Below the pieces are notes generated by a model that was given only the letters and a program-made list of their open reading frames with translations, did no database searches and had not been told where the DNA came from. A stretch of DNA of 64,000 bases, taken from contig JAVTVJ010000518.1 of the NCBI GenBank assembly GCA_034509425.1, positions 496,001 through 560,000 of the forward strand. The letters are read 5' to 3'. The position numbers were made by a program, and so were the translations under genes. The stretch is from Eopsaltria australis. Lineage: Eukaryota; Chordata; Aves; Passeriformes; Petroicidae. Shown here piece by piece: positions 11,713 through 25,915 of this stretch (position 1 is the stretch's first letter; each line of letters opens with the position of its first letter).

Positions 11713-13500
11713 GATGAAAGTGTGTTATGTGGGATATTCTTCCCCCCCCAATCAAAAGGATGAATTTGAGTCATTTTCTGTGTAAATTCTCATAGTGGAA
11801 TCATAGTTGAAGCAGAATTTTCAGATAATTAAGTTACTTCTTTCTTGCTTGCTTGCTTGGAAGTGTTTTCACCTTTAGTTAAGTTGTATCATAGCTACTT
11901 TGTAGTAGACTCAAAATATCTTGATTATATTTTATTGTGTTTATGTACACTTCTTTGATTCCTGAAGATCATTTTAAAAGCAGAAAAAAAGGCTGTTTTC
12001 TGGGGGGAAAAAAAAAAGTAAATAAATAATCCCCCTAAAATTCATGTCTTCCACAACAGAAACTGTGTGTGAGGAAATTCACATGAGTGATTATATTATC
12101 TGTATGAGCTGTATCTTTCCACTCACCATGTTCTGCCGTTGGCAGGATTTTTTAGATGAAAGTTCATTCCCATTGAGACATGAAAAGAAGCACAAGTAGT
12201 TGCTATCTGTACACTGAAAAAAATCTTTAAAAGAAAAAGAGACCAATAACTATGTCAAATCCATAAAAATCCTGTAAAAGACATATATTTAGCCTCAAAG
12301 AACATTCAGAAATTGAGAGGATAAGGACAGTGAGAGAAAAGAGAAAGCACAGTATTTCTTGCAGCAGTCATTGCTTATGTTTTTCTGTACATTCATTTTT
12401 TTTGCTGAGGATTTCCCCAGTGAAGATGACCCCACACCCCACAGACTGAACAGCATTTCTTTTTTCACTATTAATAAAAGTTTACAAGCAAGCACTTGAA
12501 GGGGCAACAGATTCTCATGTTGTTTCTTCTTGCAGATATTTGCTTTTCTTTTTTAAATAAAGGTTTTATGATGTCTTTAGTAGCTGAGGTAGCATGTTTA
12601 ATATCTTAATCTATTTTGGTAATTCCTCTTTAGATTCTTATCTTTATTCTGAATTCAGTGGTTTATGGTTTTTTGAAGATAAAAAAAAAATAAATTGAGA
12701 GTTCACTTTTTTCCTCCCAGTGAAGAAAAATCTTTAATTTTTCACTAAGACAGAGGAATCTGTAAATATTCTAGGCTAAATCAGAATTTCCACATATCAT
12801 CCTCTCACTGTAGAAATTGTCATTATTGGAATTGTTACTCTTGTAAGTCTGTCACTACTGAAATCATTATTGAAATCAGAATTGAAAAGTCTTGCTTGCT
12901 GAATACACAAAAATACCTTCTCTTTTATTCTTACATTGGATTTTGGATACTCCTACAGTGGATTATTTTTGCTTAATGTGCTTAAAAATTGTTGTAACCT
13001 CTATTTATCATTACCTTACCACACCTAAGGGATGTTAGAAACAGCATGGACATGTATTGAAAAGGTTTTTTTAAATCCCACCAACTGCCCATGTAGTGAC
13101 TGAATTATCAAAAGGAATTTGGAAGATTGAGCAATAATCTTGAGAAATTCTGTATAACATTAATTTGAACCTTATATATTAGAAGGGGTTTATTATAAAA
13201 TGATCTCACATATCAGAGGTGAACTTGTATTGATCAATATGAATTTCAGGGGCATTTGCATCTCAATATGCATCCCAAATTTAGCTGTGTGATTTCATCA
13301 GGGAGATCAGGCTACAAAATGCACAGAAGACAAAGGTAGCAGAAGTAATAAAACCAGAAAGATCTCACATGCTGTCTTCCCAAGCACTTGTGCAAGAAAT
13401 TATAGAGAAGCTAATCCTGCGCTCCTGCCCCAAGCTGCAGTTCTACCATGTTTATATGACTTAGGGAAACATTCAGTTAGCAACAGAGAAGGACATGTAT
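11713..13500. other. AT-rich noncoding spacer between two CR1 copies
   Basis: No genes or known repeats were seen. It contains short A and C runs (for example near 11741-11749 and 12008-12017) and an A10 run at 12681-12690. Confidence 0.6.
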
Positions 13501-13873
13501 TAGAGAAGGTTTTAGGGTGACGTAATTACAGCCTTCCAGCACCTGAAGGGAGCCTATGAGAAAGATAGGGAGAGACATTTTGCAAGAGCAGGCAGCGAGA
13601 GGACAAAGGTGAAGGGCTTTAAACTGAAAGAGGGTAGGTTTAGGTTAGATATCAGGAAGAAATTCTTTACCCTAACAGTGGTGAGGCGTTGGAAAACTTG
13701 CCCAGAGAAGTTGTGGGTGATCCATCCCTGGGAGTGTTCAAGACCAAGCTGGATAGAGCTCTGAGCAACCTGGTCTAGTGAAAGGTGTCTCTCCACTGCA
13801 GAGGGGTTAAAACTGGGTGATCTTGAAGGTCTTTTTCAACACTAGCCATTCTATGATTCTATGGTTCTGTGAC
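13501..13873 (+). mobile_element. CR1 LINE 3' end
   Basis: Matches the avian CR1 3' region with few breaks: CTTCCAGCACCTGAAGGGAGCCTA, GGCTTTAAACTGAAAGAGGGTAG, the block coding on through GAAGAAATTCTTTACC, GAGCAACCTGGTCTAGTG, then CCATTCTATGATTCTATGGTTCTGTG at the 3' terminus. It belongs to a different, better preserved subfamily than the copy at 11.2 kb and has the same orientation. Only about the last 370 bases are present. Confidence 0.97.
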
Positions 13874-16800
13874 ATATTGATGTTCTGGATATATTGTCTT
13901 CCTTGTCATATGCCATGTTTCCTAAATTCCAAAGAGAAAAATATCTTCTTGAATGCCATACTAACTGACTCATTATGTTTCTGATCCTGAAATGGTGGTC
14001 TAGATTTGATGGAGTTTAATAGATACATAAGTCCTTGTAGTATAACCTCAAAATGGAGATATATCAGTTCATGAATAGTAAACACATTTGTGAAAAACAA
14101 ACATAAAGATCCTCTTTCATTTATTGAGTCACAGCAATATTCATATGAGATTATTTACTATATCTTGTAGACTCAATATTTTTTAATTTTTGTGCAGGAT
14201 ATCTCTATATTAAATGCAATAAATTTACCTAGAGTCTTAGAATCGTGATTATATCATATGATCTAAGTCACCAATAATAAAAATACAACAAGAATAAAAA
14301 TGTCAGGGAACAACTTAAATTTTAACAATTGGTATTACTATACCCATTAAGAGATAGTGTGATTCCACACATCCAGGGGTAATTTTCATAGTATAAATCA
14401 TCTCTTCTTGGGCCAGATTACTTGCTAAATTAGGAATAACGAAAGACAGCTCAGGTCATCTACTAGAGATGTGGGCAGTGTTATTGTATGGAGTCCCTCT
14501 GGATGTCTCTGAGATGTCTTTGCAGAGACATCTACTAATTAAAGAGTGAAGAAATGGTTAATCTTGTTGTTAGTGTCTTTGCTAATAGTATTTCTTACAG
14601 AGATGGCAAAACAAGATTACATGCTAAAGGTCATATTAGGATAAAATGATGGTTATTTAGTTTAGTTCTCATTTATTTGCGAAGGTATTATCACATTTGT
14701 GAAGAGTTGCTGGGAAGCCACTTGTTTGTGTTGGAACAGATATAATTATGAAGCCATTCTTAGTACCAAAAACCACACAAAACCTCAGAGCAAAGTCTAA
14801 GCCTTAGAAATTTGTTCCAACTTGTTTGCAGAGTGTACCTATTTCTACAAATGAAGATAACTTCATAGAGAACACATATCATTAGTGGAATAAAAGGAAC
14901 AAAAAAGGGCAAGATTTCAGGCTCTCAAATCTTTCATTAGGTGAGAAATAGATATGACCAGATTAAGTACAGGTATGATGTACATGAATGATTTACCAGT
15001 TATTTTCTTTTTGATTAAGAAAAAGCCTTGCCTGTGAAGCAGAAAGGTCTGTTTCACAGGTCTTAGTGATAAGTAATTGGCTTTTGTGGATTAAAAAAAA
15101 GTAAGAAGTTACTTGCCATCTGAAGTGTTTCATACTTTTCAGTTCTGAAAGGGGTATGCAATTGGTGCATGCAGTCTTCGAGGTGGTACCTGATCAGTGA
15201 AGTGTGGAACAGAGACAATGCAAGTAAGAAAGGGGAAGAGCTGCTAGTGAGATCTGGGAGAAACCTGTGAGCTGTCTAATGCATAGCATATATGTACCAA
15301 CCTTAAATGAAGTTTTGTGAATGCATGGAGAGCATAATGTAAATATTTCGCAAATGATCCTGCATTCTTCACAAACTGAACTTACTCTTTCCATTGATCT
15401 CAACTTTTAGCGTAACTGTCTAGACTAATGTACAGTGTTCATTTTCCAAGCAGCAAGTGATTTGCCAGTGGCAAAGTAGCAAATGATTGTGTAATACAAC
15501 TCTGAAACAAAGATGTCAAAGTCTACTGCTCATCTCTGAAAAATGTGGCAATATTTTTCACTTGTAATGCTGAAATTTTTTTTTCAAATAGAAATTTAGT
15601 GTTGAAAATGAGAAGCATTGCAGCTACATTCAATCAACTAAGCCACTGTTAAATTAATTTCCAGTTGTTATCCTTCTGTTTTCAAAGGTCAGAACATGCT
15701 TTATCTTTACTGTTCCAGTAGTGTTATACAGCATGGTATTATTAAAGTGGTGTTAAGCTGGTTCAGTATTTTCTGTACTGGACAGGTATTTCTCATGGTA
15801 CACATTAAACTTAGATTCTTTTCACAAAAGGGACAAATATGACAGTCTGTAGGCATAAATACCAAAACCACATAAATACATAATGCCAAGGCACTTGTGT
15901 TATTTTATACATCATTGACTGAATGCATGCAAAAGTAAAGCAGTAGGAAGTATCTCTGTGTAATTAAATATTTGGGATTTGGCAAACTCATCTATGATAA
16001 AGTTATCCTTTTATTGGCTGTAAGGGAGTTGCAGTACAATGAGCACAGGCTGTACTGGACATTTAATTTTCATGTTGTTCAGAACTTCAGTAGTTCTTGA
16101 CTGTCATCTTCCAAAAATGTTTGGGATGTTAGTTCTAATACAGAGGAATCTGAAAAATTTTTTATGTTCAGACACCTCAATTTATGAAACTACTACTGTG
16201 GATTCTGTGCATCTCATGCATGGAAATGTGAATATTTGTTTTAAAAGAGTATATTATCTAATTCAATTCCTGGAATGTATTGCATTTTTAAATAAAAGGA
16301 TGTATATTTAACATCTAATTTTTTGCGTCACTTTTTAATACCGGTAAAACTGATGTTTTTCAAGCTAAAAAATACTGGGCTAAACACTGACATGAAATTT
16401 TTTTATTATGTCTTCATTTGATCTTGAAAACAAATTTTACATAAATGGTTGCTCTCAATAATCAACTCTAAAATGCTTGGGGATGTAGCCACAGGAGGGA
16501 CAGAGTGTTTGGGGGGAGGTATTTCTTAAATAAAAAAGAAACAATTCTCTAACTAGTTATTTGCATACTGAAAATAAAAGCTCTCTTCCACTTTTAGATC
16601 ATGAATGTTCCATTTGTGCTCAGTCTTGTGGGCATGTCTGTTCTCCTTAGTTCATATTTTGTTTTCATGCCTCTTTTAAGTCTTTCAATTATGGCTAGAC
16701 CCTTCAAGGAAAGTACTATTTTTCCTGATGAGTAATCCCATTTCATTCAAATGAAATATAGTGCAATTACAGATGATATAAGTGGATCAGAGACCAGCTT

Positions 16801-18590
16801 ATTGTTTTATTATGGTTTGGTTTTTTTTTCCTTTTTAACTGAAATGCATTAACTCATGCAAAGAAAAAAAAAAGCAAAAACTGTGAATGACTAAGTGGAA
16901 AGGCTTACTGAGGCTTTCCCCAAGGGTTCAGCAAATTGAACCCCTTCATAAATTACCTTGTGCTCCTATTATCTTTTGACTTTTGCTATTGCTACTCACT
17001 ACTACAGTAGTCCGCGATTTATGAGTTATGATTAATGATTCATGCCTTCATGATTTTATTTGGCAATCACTTATAAGTGAAAACACTTTCCTTGACAAAT
17101 TAGGCTATTTTAAAAAATCCTAAATTTATTTAAATCAGTTACCTTCAAAAGGATAGAACATATAGGAGAAAGACAATTTTTGTTGTTTCCAATACCAATT
17201 GCTTTTTGAGAAGTATGCAGGAATTTCTATTCTGATTTTCTTGACATCATAAAACTTGAATTATATTCTGGTTTATCTTATGGTCACCTGTGGCAGTAGT
17301 TTCTTACACCCCAAGTTGTAAGTAGAAAAGTATCCCACACAAAATCACACCGAATGTTCTGATTTGGAAGGGACTGACTGCAATTATTTTCAGTCAGGAG
17401 TTTAACGAAGTGAATGTAAGTGTCATAATCTTGCTCACAAAAAGTCTTTGCAGTGTCATAAATTAAAATTTGTTTAACCTATCTAAGAACACCTGCAAAA
17501 CAGGGACATAATTTTTATATATTTAGAAATAATCTTGATAAAATAGTAGAACTTCTTCAGTCCAGAATTCAGGTGAAGTATGCTTTGCAACAGGAAAAAA
17601 TATGAATATGGTAGTGGGAGAAAGAAGAAAGAGAGGAGAGAGAAGAGAGTAGTTTGATGTTTTTCCAAGGCTGTTGAACTCTCAAACACATTACAAAAGA
17701 TAAATAATAAGTCGTTTTAAAAAAAAATAAAATCACTGTCCAACCACAAGTATAAAACTATCCCCATTTCCTGTTTACAAAAACACATCTCCAACCCTTA
17801 TACTGCATTTTAGTTCATATCTGTTTGTCTGTTTTCCTTTCTTAAAGTTTTGTGATCACTCATTACAAATTTTCTACCAAAAAGGAGAGTTATATTATCC
17901 ATAATGCCTATTTTTACTTCTCATTAAGTCACTACTGAAACCACTATTACTGTCATTGACTCTGATTTATGCATCTGCAGCTTCAAGCATCATTCAAGTA
18001 TGAACCTGAAAAATACATTTTATAAGTTCTTATGCTCCAGGGATACAGTTATGATGTGCAATTAATATATTAGTCAAGCATCAAACTTCTCCTTAATGTT
18101 TTGCAGCTTTTTTTTTTTTTGTGTTGTAACCACTATCAATTCAAAGCAGCCTTCTAGATAAGACACAATTTGTGAGACAATGAAGAATTCAAAAGTCTGT
18201 TAATGTTCATGTCCAGCTTGTAATTCTGAACACAGGGTATTCATGTTAGCCCAAGGAGCACACTTTGTATTCACCACTATTAGGTTTTATTAGAATTGCC
18301 TTAATTATTAGTGAGATGAAAGGCAATTACACTTTTTTCTTCTGATATTAAATTCTTCCGAAAAGGTAAGATAAATCTTACCTAACTTAGAATCTTGCCC
18401 TAACTCTTTAAGTAACTATTTTAGTGACCAATCTAGCCAATTAAGGGATGGGCTTTTGGAGTGTCATTTCCTTGGCCTGTTTCAAATATCTACTCTGATA
18501 TGCAAGACACCTATTTTCTTAGTAACCAGGAAGGTAGTGTAGGTTAGACAGTTTATACATAGATATGTTATGTCATTACTGAGGCTTCAC
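13874..18590. other. AT-rich noncoding DNA
   Basis: No gene or known transposon was recognised. Contains an imperfect hairpin at 15031-15060, A/T homopolymers near 16822-16871, and a T13 run at 18108-18120. Confidence 0.6.
15031..15060. repeat. 11-of-12 inverted repeat with 6-base loop
   Basis: CCTGTGAAGCAG at 15031-15042 faces CTGTTTCACAGG at 15049-15060, with one mismatch and loop AAAGGT. It could form a compact hairpin; no function is evident. Confidence 0.7.
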
Positions 18591-19140
18591 CTGGAGTCAT
18601 TAGTGCAATGTTCATGTGTTTTCAAAACACACTGGAAACACTCCTCTTGTAGATGAGGAGTACAGGATCTCGCTTCCTTTTCTAGGACTCTGCCTGTTGT
18701 GGGATTCCACCTGAAGAGACTTACTTTGTTCTTGTTTGCTTGCCAGCTTCCCCAAGACTGCTCTGTGGGTGTGCTGACCAGCAGGACTTACTACCCAACC
18801 TATGCTTTCCCTGTTTCTCAGCTTCCAAAAAGGGCAATTTAACAACCTGATGGCACCAGGTCTCTTGAAAGCACTGAGGGGGTTACTGCTCTCAAATCTC
18901 TCTGCTTGCATACAGGTCTTTATGTGCCTATTTTTGCATAGTTCCTTCTCTTCCCCAGGAGTCATTTAATTTCATTAAAAACACCTTACTTTCCAGAACA
19001 GCTCCAAAATAGCACATACACAAAGTTGCTCTGTACCTTAAGGGAAGCAATTTCTCTAAGTCATCTCTGAGTAGGCCACAGAAACCACAAACTAATTCAA
19101 TGCACCTTCCTTCAGTTTCTCTTAATACAAACACATGGCA
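18591..19140 (-). other. unclassified, more G+C-balanced segment, possibly an old repeat or LTR remnant
   Basis: Base composition is clearly more balanced than its flanks and a minus-strand frame of 117 codons is open (18965-18612), overlapped at its upstream end by a second frame. The translation has no domain I recognise. Such islands in this window are usually old retroelements, but I could not match this one to CR1 or to the LTR family found at 49 kb. Confidence 0.25.
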
Positions 19141-22100
19141 TGCCTAATCTCTGGTGCTAAGTCTGCATTTAACAGAAAAAAACCTGAATTAATGGAATAA
19201 AGAAAGAATTATTATGGTCCTGCCTTCAGTTAGTAGAATCAATTAACATTTTGCTGGTAGAAGCAGACAATGGCTCTGAATTTGTTAAACTATACGTGAA
19301 CTACTCTGCGTGCTTGAAAAACAGAATTAGAAGCTCTAGTGTTTCAGTGAAGCACGGCACCAGTTTTCAAGTTGTTTATCTTTAATGATGCATCCTCAGT
19401 AAACACTGCTATATTGTGAGACTTTGCAGATTGTTTTTGAATGCCTTGTGAAATGAAGAATAATCAGTCTTTGGGAAATGGGATATTGCACAAATACATC
19501 TGTGTCTTTTGTACTCAGATGTGGGGATCTTAAAGTCATTCTTTAAGAAGTTCAGATATGAGCCTTGACTTCTCACACTGAATGTTAGCAATAACCTCTG
19601 AATTCTTGTAATATATCACAATACATAGCTCAAACCGAGAAACAACCTTTAGTAATGAGAAAAAAAGCAACTGTTATTTGAACTTCAATTTTATCCTGGT
19701 CACCTGTAAAACACAGAGCAACTTACTGCTTTCTGGAAGTGGACAGAAATAGAATATATCTTGTAAACACCTAGTTATTTGCAGCAAGAAAGAATTACGA
19801 TGCTAGAGTTGAACAGTTGCTGTAAATCTATAAAATTGGTATTTTGTTAAAATCAAAATATCTGAATTATAAGGTATGACACGTTAAGGCACAAGTAATT
19901 TAGAAACTAAATATTAAAGGACTTTCAGCTTATCTGTTTTTCTTGTATTTGTTAGACTGATGCTTTTTCTGGCAACTGAAGTCATTACCAAAGACATTAC
20001 ATTATTTTCCTATGGAGCATGCCACTCATGAGAAAAGCTCATAGTTTTGTAAGTGATTTAATCATCAGTGCACTCTTTCACAATCCAGAATGCATGATGA
20101 AATAAGATGTATTTTTTATATGTTAAGTCTTTTTTACTTTATATACATGGACATACACATAGGAGGTTTTAAGGGGTTGCTATTTTTAAAAAAAAAAAGA
20201 GAGAGGATTTTAAAACAAGAAAGGAGACCCGGGCAGTAAATTTTCACATTTATTTGTACTTATAGAATTTAGATCAACTCACCAGAGAGATTAAATATGC
20301 AATTATTTACTCATACTTAATTAGATAATTTACTAATTTAAAAAGATGTGTTAACACAACTGAAAGTTGCTTAATTCTGAAAGTAACTGCTGTAATATAT
20401 AATAGAACACTATCCTCAGGGCAAAATAGAGAGTACCACTCCTATCCACCATGAAAACTCTGATATTAATGAGATTTAAGTGCTCCCATAGGTATTGTAT
20501 TGAGGGATAAAAAACAGAGAGCTGATCAGGGAAACTGTTATAAACTAATAGACCTTATGCCTCATTTTCCACAGACATACTGAATGATTTCTATGACAAT
20601 TTTAATGGATGAAGTACAAATAAAATCCCAAGCTTTTGCTAAATTTTCTGAATGTATTCTTACCAAATACATGAAATTGTAACATTAAGTGAACCATTCC
20701 ATGATAAACATTAAAATATTGTGGGATTAAGACTTGCTAGTTCTTAGTCCAAGTGTGATTTGTCAGCATACTACTGATTATTCTGGAAAGGCTGCAGATG
20801 TTTACCGTATTTATTAAAAGTAATTATTTAATCTTCTTCATTTCAAAGTATTTCAGGCATATCAATCAAACCAAGATGGTAAAAAATAGATGAAAAAATA
20901 GCATCACCTTTTGAGAAAAACTTGTCAAAGTGATAGAGAACAGATTTTTACTCAGTGAAGCCTTTGATATTTGGTAGAACTATATGGACTTCAATGGTGC
21001 ATAAGCGCAGACTGTAAATAAGCTCTTAATTTTGTTCCTGAAATGAGATCTACCAGACAGGTAACATATCGACTAAAGAAAGGGTAACTTCAGTGTTAGC
21101 AAGCGTATTAAAGAATGGTTTAGATCAGACAATGATTATGCCTTTGGAGGCAGAAAAATATAGAAGCAGTAACCACGGAACAAAACTGGTAACTTCAGGA
21201 ATACTGTTCCTATGAAAAGATATCTTAAATTATGTCTGAATTATGTATCTGGGGCACGTCAACCTTGAATATTCTCTGTGATAGCATGAGTCCTACATCC
21301 TTCCTTGACATAGTTCATTAAAAACTTAATTTCAGGTAAGCTTTTTCTTTAATATCAAATAAATGCTTCCCACTGCTTCCTCTAAAGACTATTTTTCCTT
21401 TTGTTCTTGCTAATAAAAGAAAATAATGTATTACCACCTTCGTAGTTTCCCTTTATGTTTTTTTTCTGGCAAGTTGGCTTGCCTCCTTTCCTCTGAATTA
21501 GCAGAACAATTGCTCATAACCATTCATAGGGTGCAGCTTTCCTCAAGCCTTTTAATAATTTTTTAAAATTTTATTTTCTCAGCTCCATGCTGGTTTCCTG
21601 ATTCTTTTTTCCTCCCCTCTTTATCAGATATACATCACTGTGTTTTCCACCATTGTTTTACTCCTTACTACATTTTACCACCTGTTTCATTTCCCATTCA
21701 ATATACATCTCTCTGATTTTCCTTTCATTCCTTTGTGATTTAGAAGACATCTTGTCATACAAAATAAGTTGCTGTATTAATTTTACAGGGAATGAAAATG
21801 AATCATTTTAATACTCCTTTAATTCTAAATATGCATCTCTGTAATGATCCAGATTGATTAATCCATTTCAAGAGACATAGTGAACAAATTCTTCCTTTGT
21901 ACTTAATCTTTTTTACAAAGCTAGCAGTATAATGCCCAGAACCCATAGATTATTTTTATTTAACTAGGCTCTAATTTACTTGTTATTCACAGAGGAAACA
22001 CTAATAAAGAGGCAGATGGTGAGAGATTATTTAAGTGTTATGCCAATTTTAATAACCTTGGACACTTAATGGACTTTCCAAGGCTCTTGAATTTTCCCTG

Positions 22101-25100
22101 GAAAAAATTTGTTTATTCATCTCTTTGTTGATGACTTCTAAATGTTTCTGAGTCCTCTTCAGAGCTCAACATGAACAGCTCTGGCACCTTCTCTGAAAGA
22201 CAGATGGAAACCTGCTTACAAAAGAGTTAAATATCTTCAACGTAATGCATAAGCTAAATTAAAGAATCATATGATTTAAACTTGCGATGCTGATAAAAAG
22301 TGAGATCTCATACTTTAATGATAGCTGAATTCCTTCTACTTTATCGATTTAGTACAGTGCAGGCGGTAATAGATATTTTGGTGGGTATTACTTAGGTTTT
22401 CAGGATGATCAGCTCACTGAACATTTTTCTTTTCTTACTCTCAGGTCTTATCTCATTCAAATTAGCCATCTAAAGCTTGGTCAAAACAGGAAGATAAACA
22501 TCTTCACCCATATACTTCTAATTCTAATAAATCGCCCAATAGCAACTCTGAGTGGTCTCCCCTAAATATGGAAGAGTTCTTAAATAGAACAAGAGTCTTC
22601 ATAAATCCATGAAAGCCATTATTTTTAAGAGAAAGGATGGGCCTGTTTATTCTAAAGACAAAGATCTCCCCAGGACTTCATCTGGTCTTTTAACAGAGTG
22701 GCATCTGCATACAGTCTAAACCTTAAAATGAAAAGAAGAAAGTGTCACACTCCTTTAGAATACTAAAATTCAATCTGGAATCTCTTCTGTTACTTACCTT
22801 CGTTAATGGCAAAATTATTAGTGAAAGATGCAAGAAAACAGATGGAAAAAAATCCCAACTTAAATAACTTAATCTCTAGTAGGATTTTATGAAGTGTCCA
22901 TGCAGTGATGTGCACCCAGAACTATGCCTGAGCTTAATTTGTAAAGGAGCTGCAGTGGAGAAATGTAGGACATCAAGGATTCATCATGTGGGTTTCTTTT
23001 CTTTTTTGAATTTTTTTTCCTGTGATCTTTTATTTAGCAAAATAAACATTGCTTTACATATTACAGAGATATAACATATAAATTTAGATATAAATAGGTG
23101 ATAAAACATAGATATTATACTAAGAATTACATTATTTTTAAGAAAACAAAAAAGGAGCAATCTAGGACTCCATCAGAGCCTTTCAGAGATGTTTTGCCAT
23201 TTGGAGAACATTATCTCATGATGCGCTTACAGAGAAATTTAAAAAAATCTATGACATTTTCAGCTAATCTTGTCAATTCTTGAAATAGCATCTCAAAGGA
23301 TTAATTTTCTGTATGGATTAAGGTAAAGAAGAAAAAGCACTCCTTTATGGGGGAAGGCATATGGAAAGTAGGATTCAAAGAAAACTTGAGGGATTCATAA
23401 GGCAGCAGAATTTTTACAATGACAGTCAATACTGTGTCCCTCAAAAGTCTATATTTAGGAAAAGGGAAAAAACCAGGTCCCCATCTCCCCCAAAGAAACC
23501 CTAAAATATGCAACACACAAAAAGCCCAACCCAAACAAATAAAACACAGAGAAGAACTGAGTATAAACCTGTTGAGCTGAATTATCAAAAATATATATTT
23601 TATGTATATTATAGTCTAACAAAAATCTCTGCTAGTTGGTAGAGACTGCAAGATTTACTAACTTATTCCAAATAAATTTACTAGATTTCTGGTCTGTGAC
23701 AGCTGCGATTCTTAAACTTTTTTGATAGATCAGAGACACCTTGTTAAGGACAAGCCAAACTTTCCCAGTATATGCAGCTTTGCCATTTATCTTCCCTAGG
23801 CTAATATGGAAAGGATATTAGTAAATGTCTGTAATGCTGTTTGACACATTTCAATGCCTGGGCAAATGAAAAGTATTAATCTACAAAACACCCTAGAGGG
23901 GAGGAAGGGTGGATCAATTTTACTTGGTACAATTCAGTTGTTTATTGAGTTCAGTACTACAATATTGAAGAAGTGAGAATTGAAAATATGTATTTAGAAT
24001 AAGAGAACAAAAGTTAAACTTCATACACTGTGTAAGTGATTAATGATCAATAACTTTAGGGGAATTAGAATCCCATCTTTTATTGTTTGTATCTGGTTGT
24101 GTTTTACGTATCAGAAAACTGTTATGTTTAAAGAATGTTCTTGCAGCAATATCCATTCTTTCTCTTTTTTGTTTTTTTTTTATCTGAATGCCTTGTTTAA
24201 TCAGGGCAAAACAGATGTTTTGCAACATTATAAAAATATCTTTATCTCAGTCTGGAAGCTTGAATGAGGAGACAATGAATGATAGCAGAGTCTCATGGGT
24301 ATTTATACACTGAGATCTCTGAAACCAACATAATTATGGTAGAGCTAGATTAGATCTTGGATCAGCTTCAAGGATTTTGTGCTGAAAGTATGTTTCCTTT
24401 TTTACAGAGTAATAAAACAGAGCTATAGTTTTTCTTCTTCTGTCGTCAATATTATTGTACAGCTATTGAATGCTATTGAATTGGCTGAAAGTCTCCACCG
24501 AGAAATGTTCTCTGTATTCTTATCAACAATGATGAGTGAATGAGCTCAATACACCAGAATAAAATGCAGTGAAATATGCTGACACTGATGTAATTCTTCA
24601 TTGTGGTGTTAATAAATTCAACACAGGAGTTTTTATAAGACACTAGTATGAGATATTCAGCTCATGGACACCTTGTTTGTTGGCAAGATTGTTATTTGAC
24701 AAAGGCTTTTTTCTCGTTTTTTTTTTACTTAGGGTTTCCCTCCAAAGTGTTGAACAAGAATAGCAAATTCCTAGTTACTTTTGAATATTCTGGACCAAAG
24801 CAACTATTTTCAATGAATTTGCTAAGATTCAAATTTCATAGTACTTTTTTGACTTTTTTTCAGTTTTTAATACATGAAAGGTTATTTTGTCTAAATAAAA
24901 ATTCCAAAGACTGCTTTACTGTTACTGCTTCAGGCTCAATGCATTGGTCTCTGAGGAACTAAATCTATACCAGATCATTTAAGTACATCAAATCTAATTT
25001 TATGCAATAAGCATCAAATTTGGAGTATGAAGTCGACGATTTTGCATTTCTTATATACTAAAAGAGCTCTCAAGAACCTATGTTGCAAAGGGTAGATCAA

Positions 25101-25645
25101 TTATAGTTTTAGAAGCTCTAACCTAATATCAGAACACAGGATGCTGTAAATATTCACTGGTGTACAGGTTAGGACCATCTTATTACATTCATATTTTCAT
25201 TTTAATATAACCCATCCAAAAATGCATGGTAGTGAATCCTCTGAACAATGAAGCTATTGAGAAGGTTAAATTTGAAATTGTGGAAAATTTATTCTCAGTC
25301 CCACAAATAGAATGACAATCAAAACTAAAGAAAACAATTCTTGAACATGGCAGGTGGGAAACTTTCTAAATTATATTTTCTCTAATGTTTACACCCCATG
25401 TTAAGAGGCTTATTTTCATAAGGATTCTGTTCCAAGTAGGACCAGGAACTTAATATTTCAGTTGAAAAATCCTGGAAATCCTTTGTCTGGAGTATCAAAA
25501 GCACTTCTGTCAGGAGGCAGTTAAGGAGTTGGAGAACCTGGCACTTGAGATTCGTAGGAGCTCTTAGAGTTTTGGTTTCTCATAAATTGACTTCTCAGTA
25601 ATTTGTCTAGGATCTTTCTCATGACCCACTAAACAAAGCCACCTA
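19141..25645. other. AT-rich noncoding DNA
   Basis: No gene or transposon was recognised in 6.5 kb. A pyrimidine-rich patch lies at about 21340-21740. Frames such as the minus-strand one at 23588-23301 are T/A driven and lack recognisable domains. Confidence 0.55.
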
Positions 25646-25649
25646 AGTA

Positions 25650-25890
25650 CTGTGTGAAAGACCTGTGCCTAACCATCTTAGAATATTTTCTTAATATCCA
25701 ACCGAAAACTCCCATGACACAGCTTCATGACATGGCCTCAGGTTCTATCACTGAGGATCGTTATCACCACAGAGAAGAGTTCAGTGTCTGTCCCTCCTCT
25801 TCCCTTCACGAGAAAGTTGTAGACTGCAATGAGGTCTCCCCTCCGTCTCCCCTTCCCCAGGCTGAACAAACCATGTGCTCAGAGCCATTC
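25650..25890 (-). mobile_element. CR1 LINE fragment, reverse orientation
   Basis: The plus strand reads as the reverse complement of the CR1 3' UTR region: CTTAATATCCAACCGAAAACTCC, ATGACACAGCTTCATGACATGGCCTC, TCTATCACTGAGGATC, CACCACAGAGAAGAGTTCAGTG, CACGAGAAAGTTGTAGACTGCAATGAGGTCTCCCCTC, and CCCCAGGCTGAACAAACC. Both ends are lost. The 85-codon plus-strand frame over it is not a gene. Confidence 0.93.
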
Positions 25891-25915
25891 TTCTTAAAGC
25901 TTAGGAAATGAGTTT

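Noticed and set aside
15031..15060. Hairpin as a microRNA precursor
   Set aside because: The stem is only 12 bases with no extension on either side.
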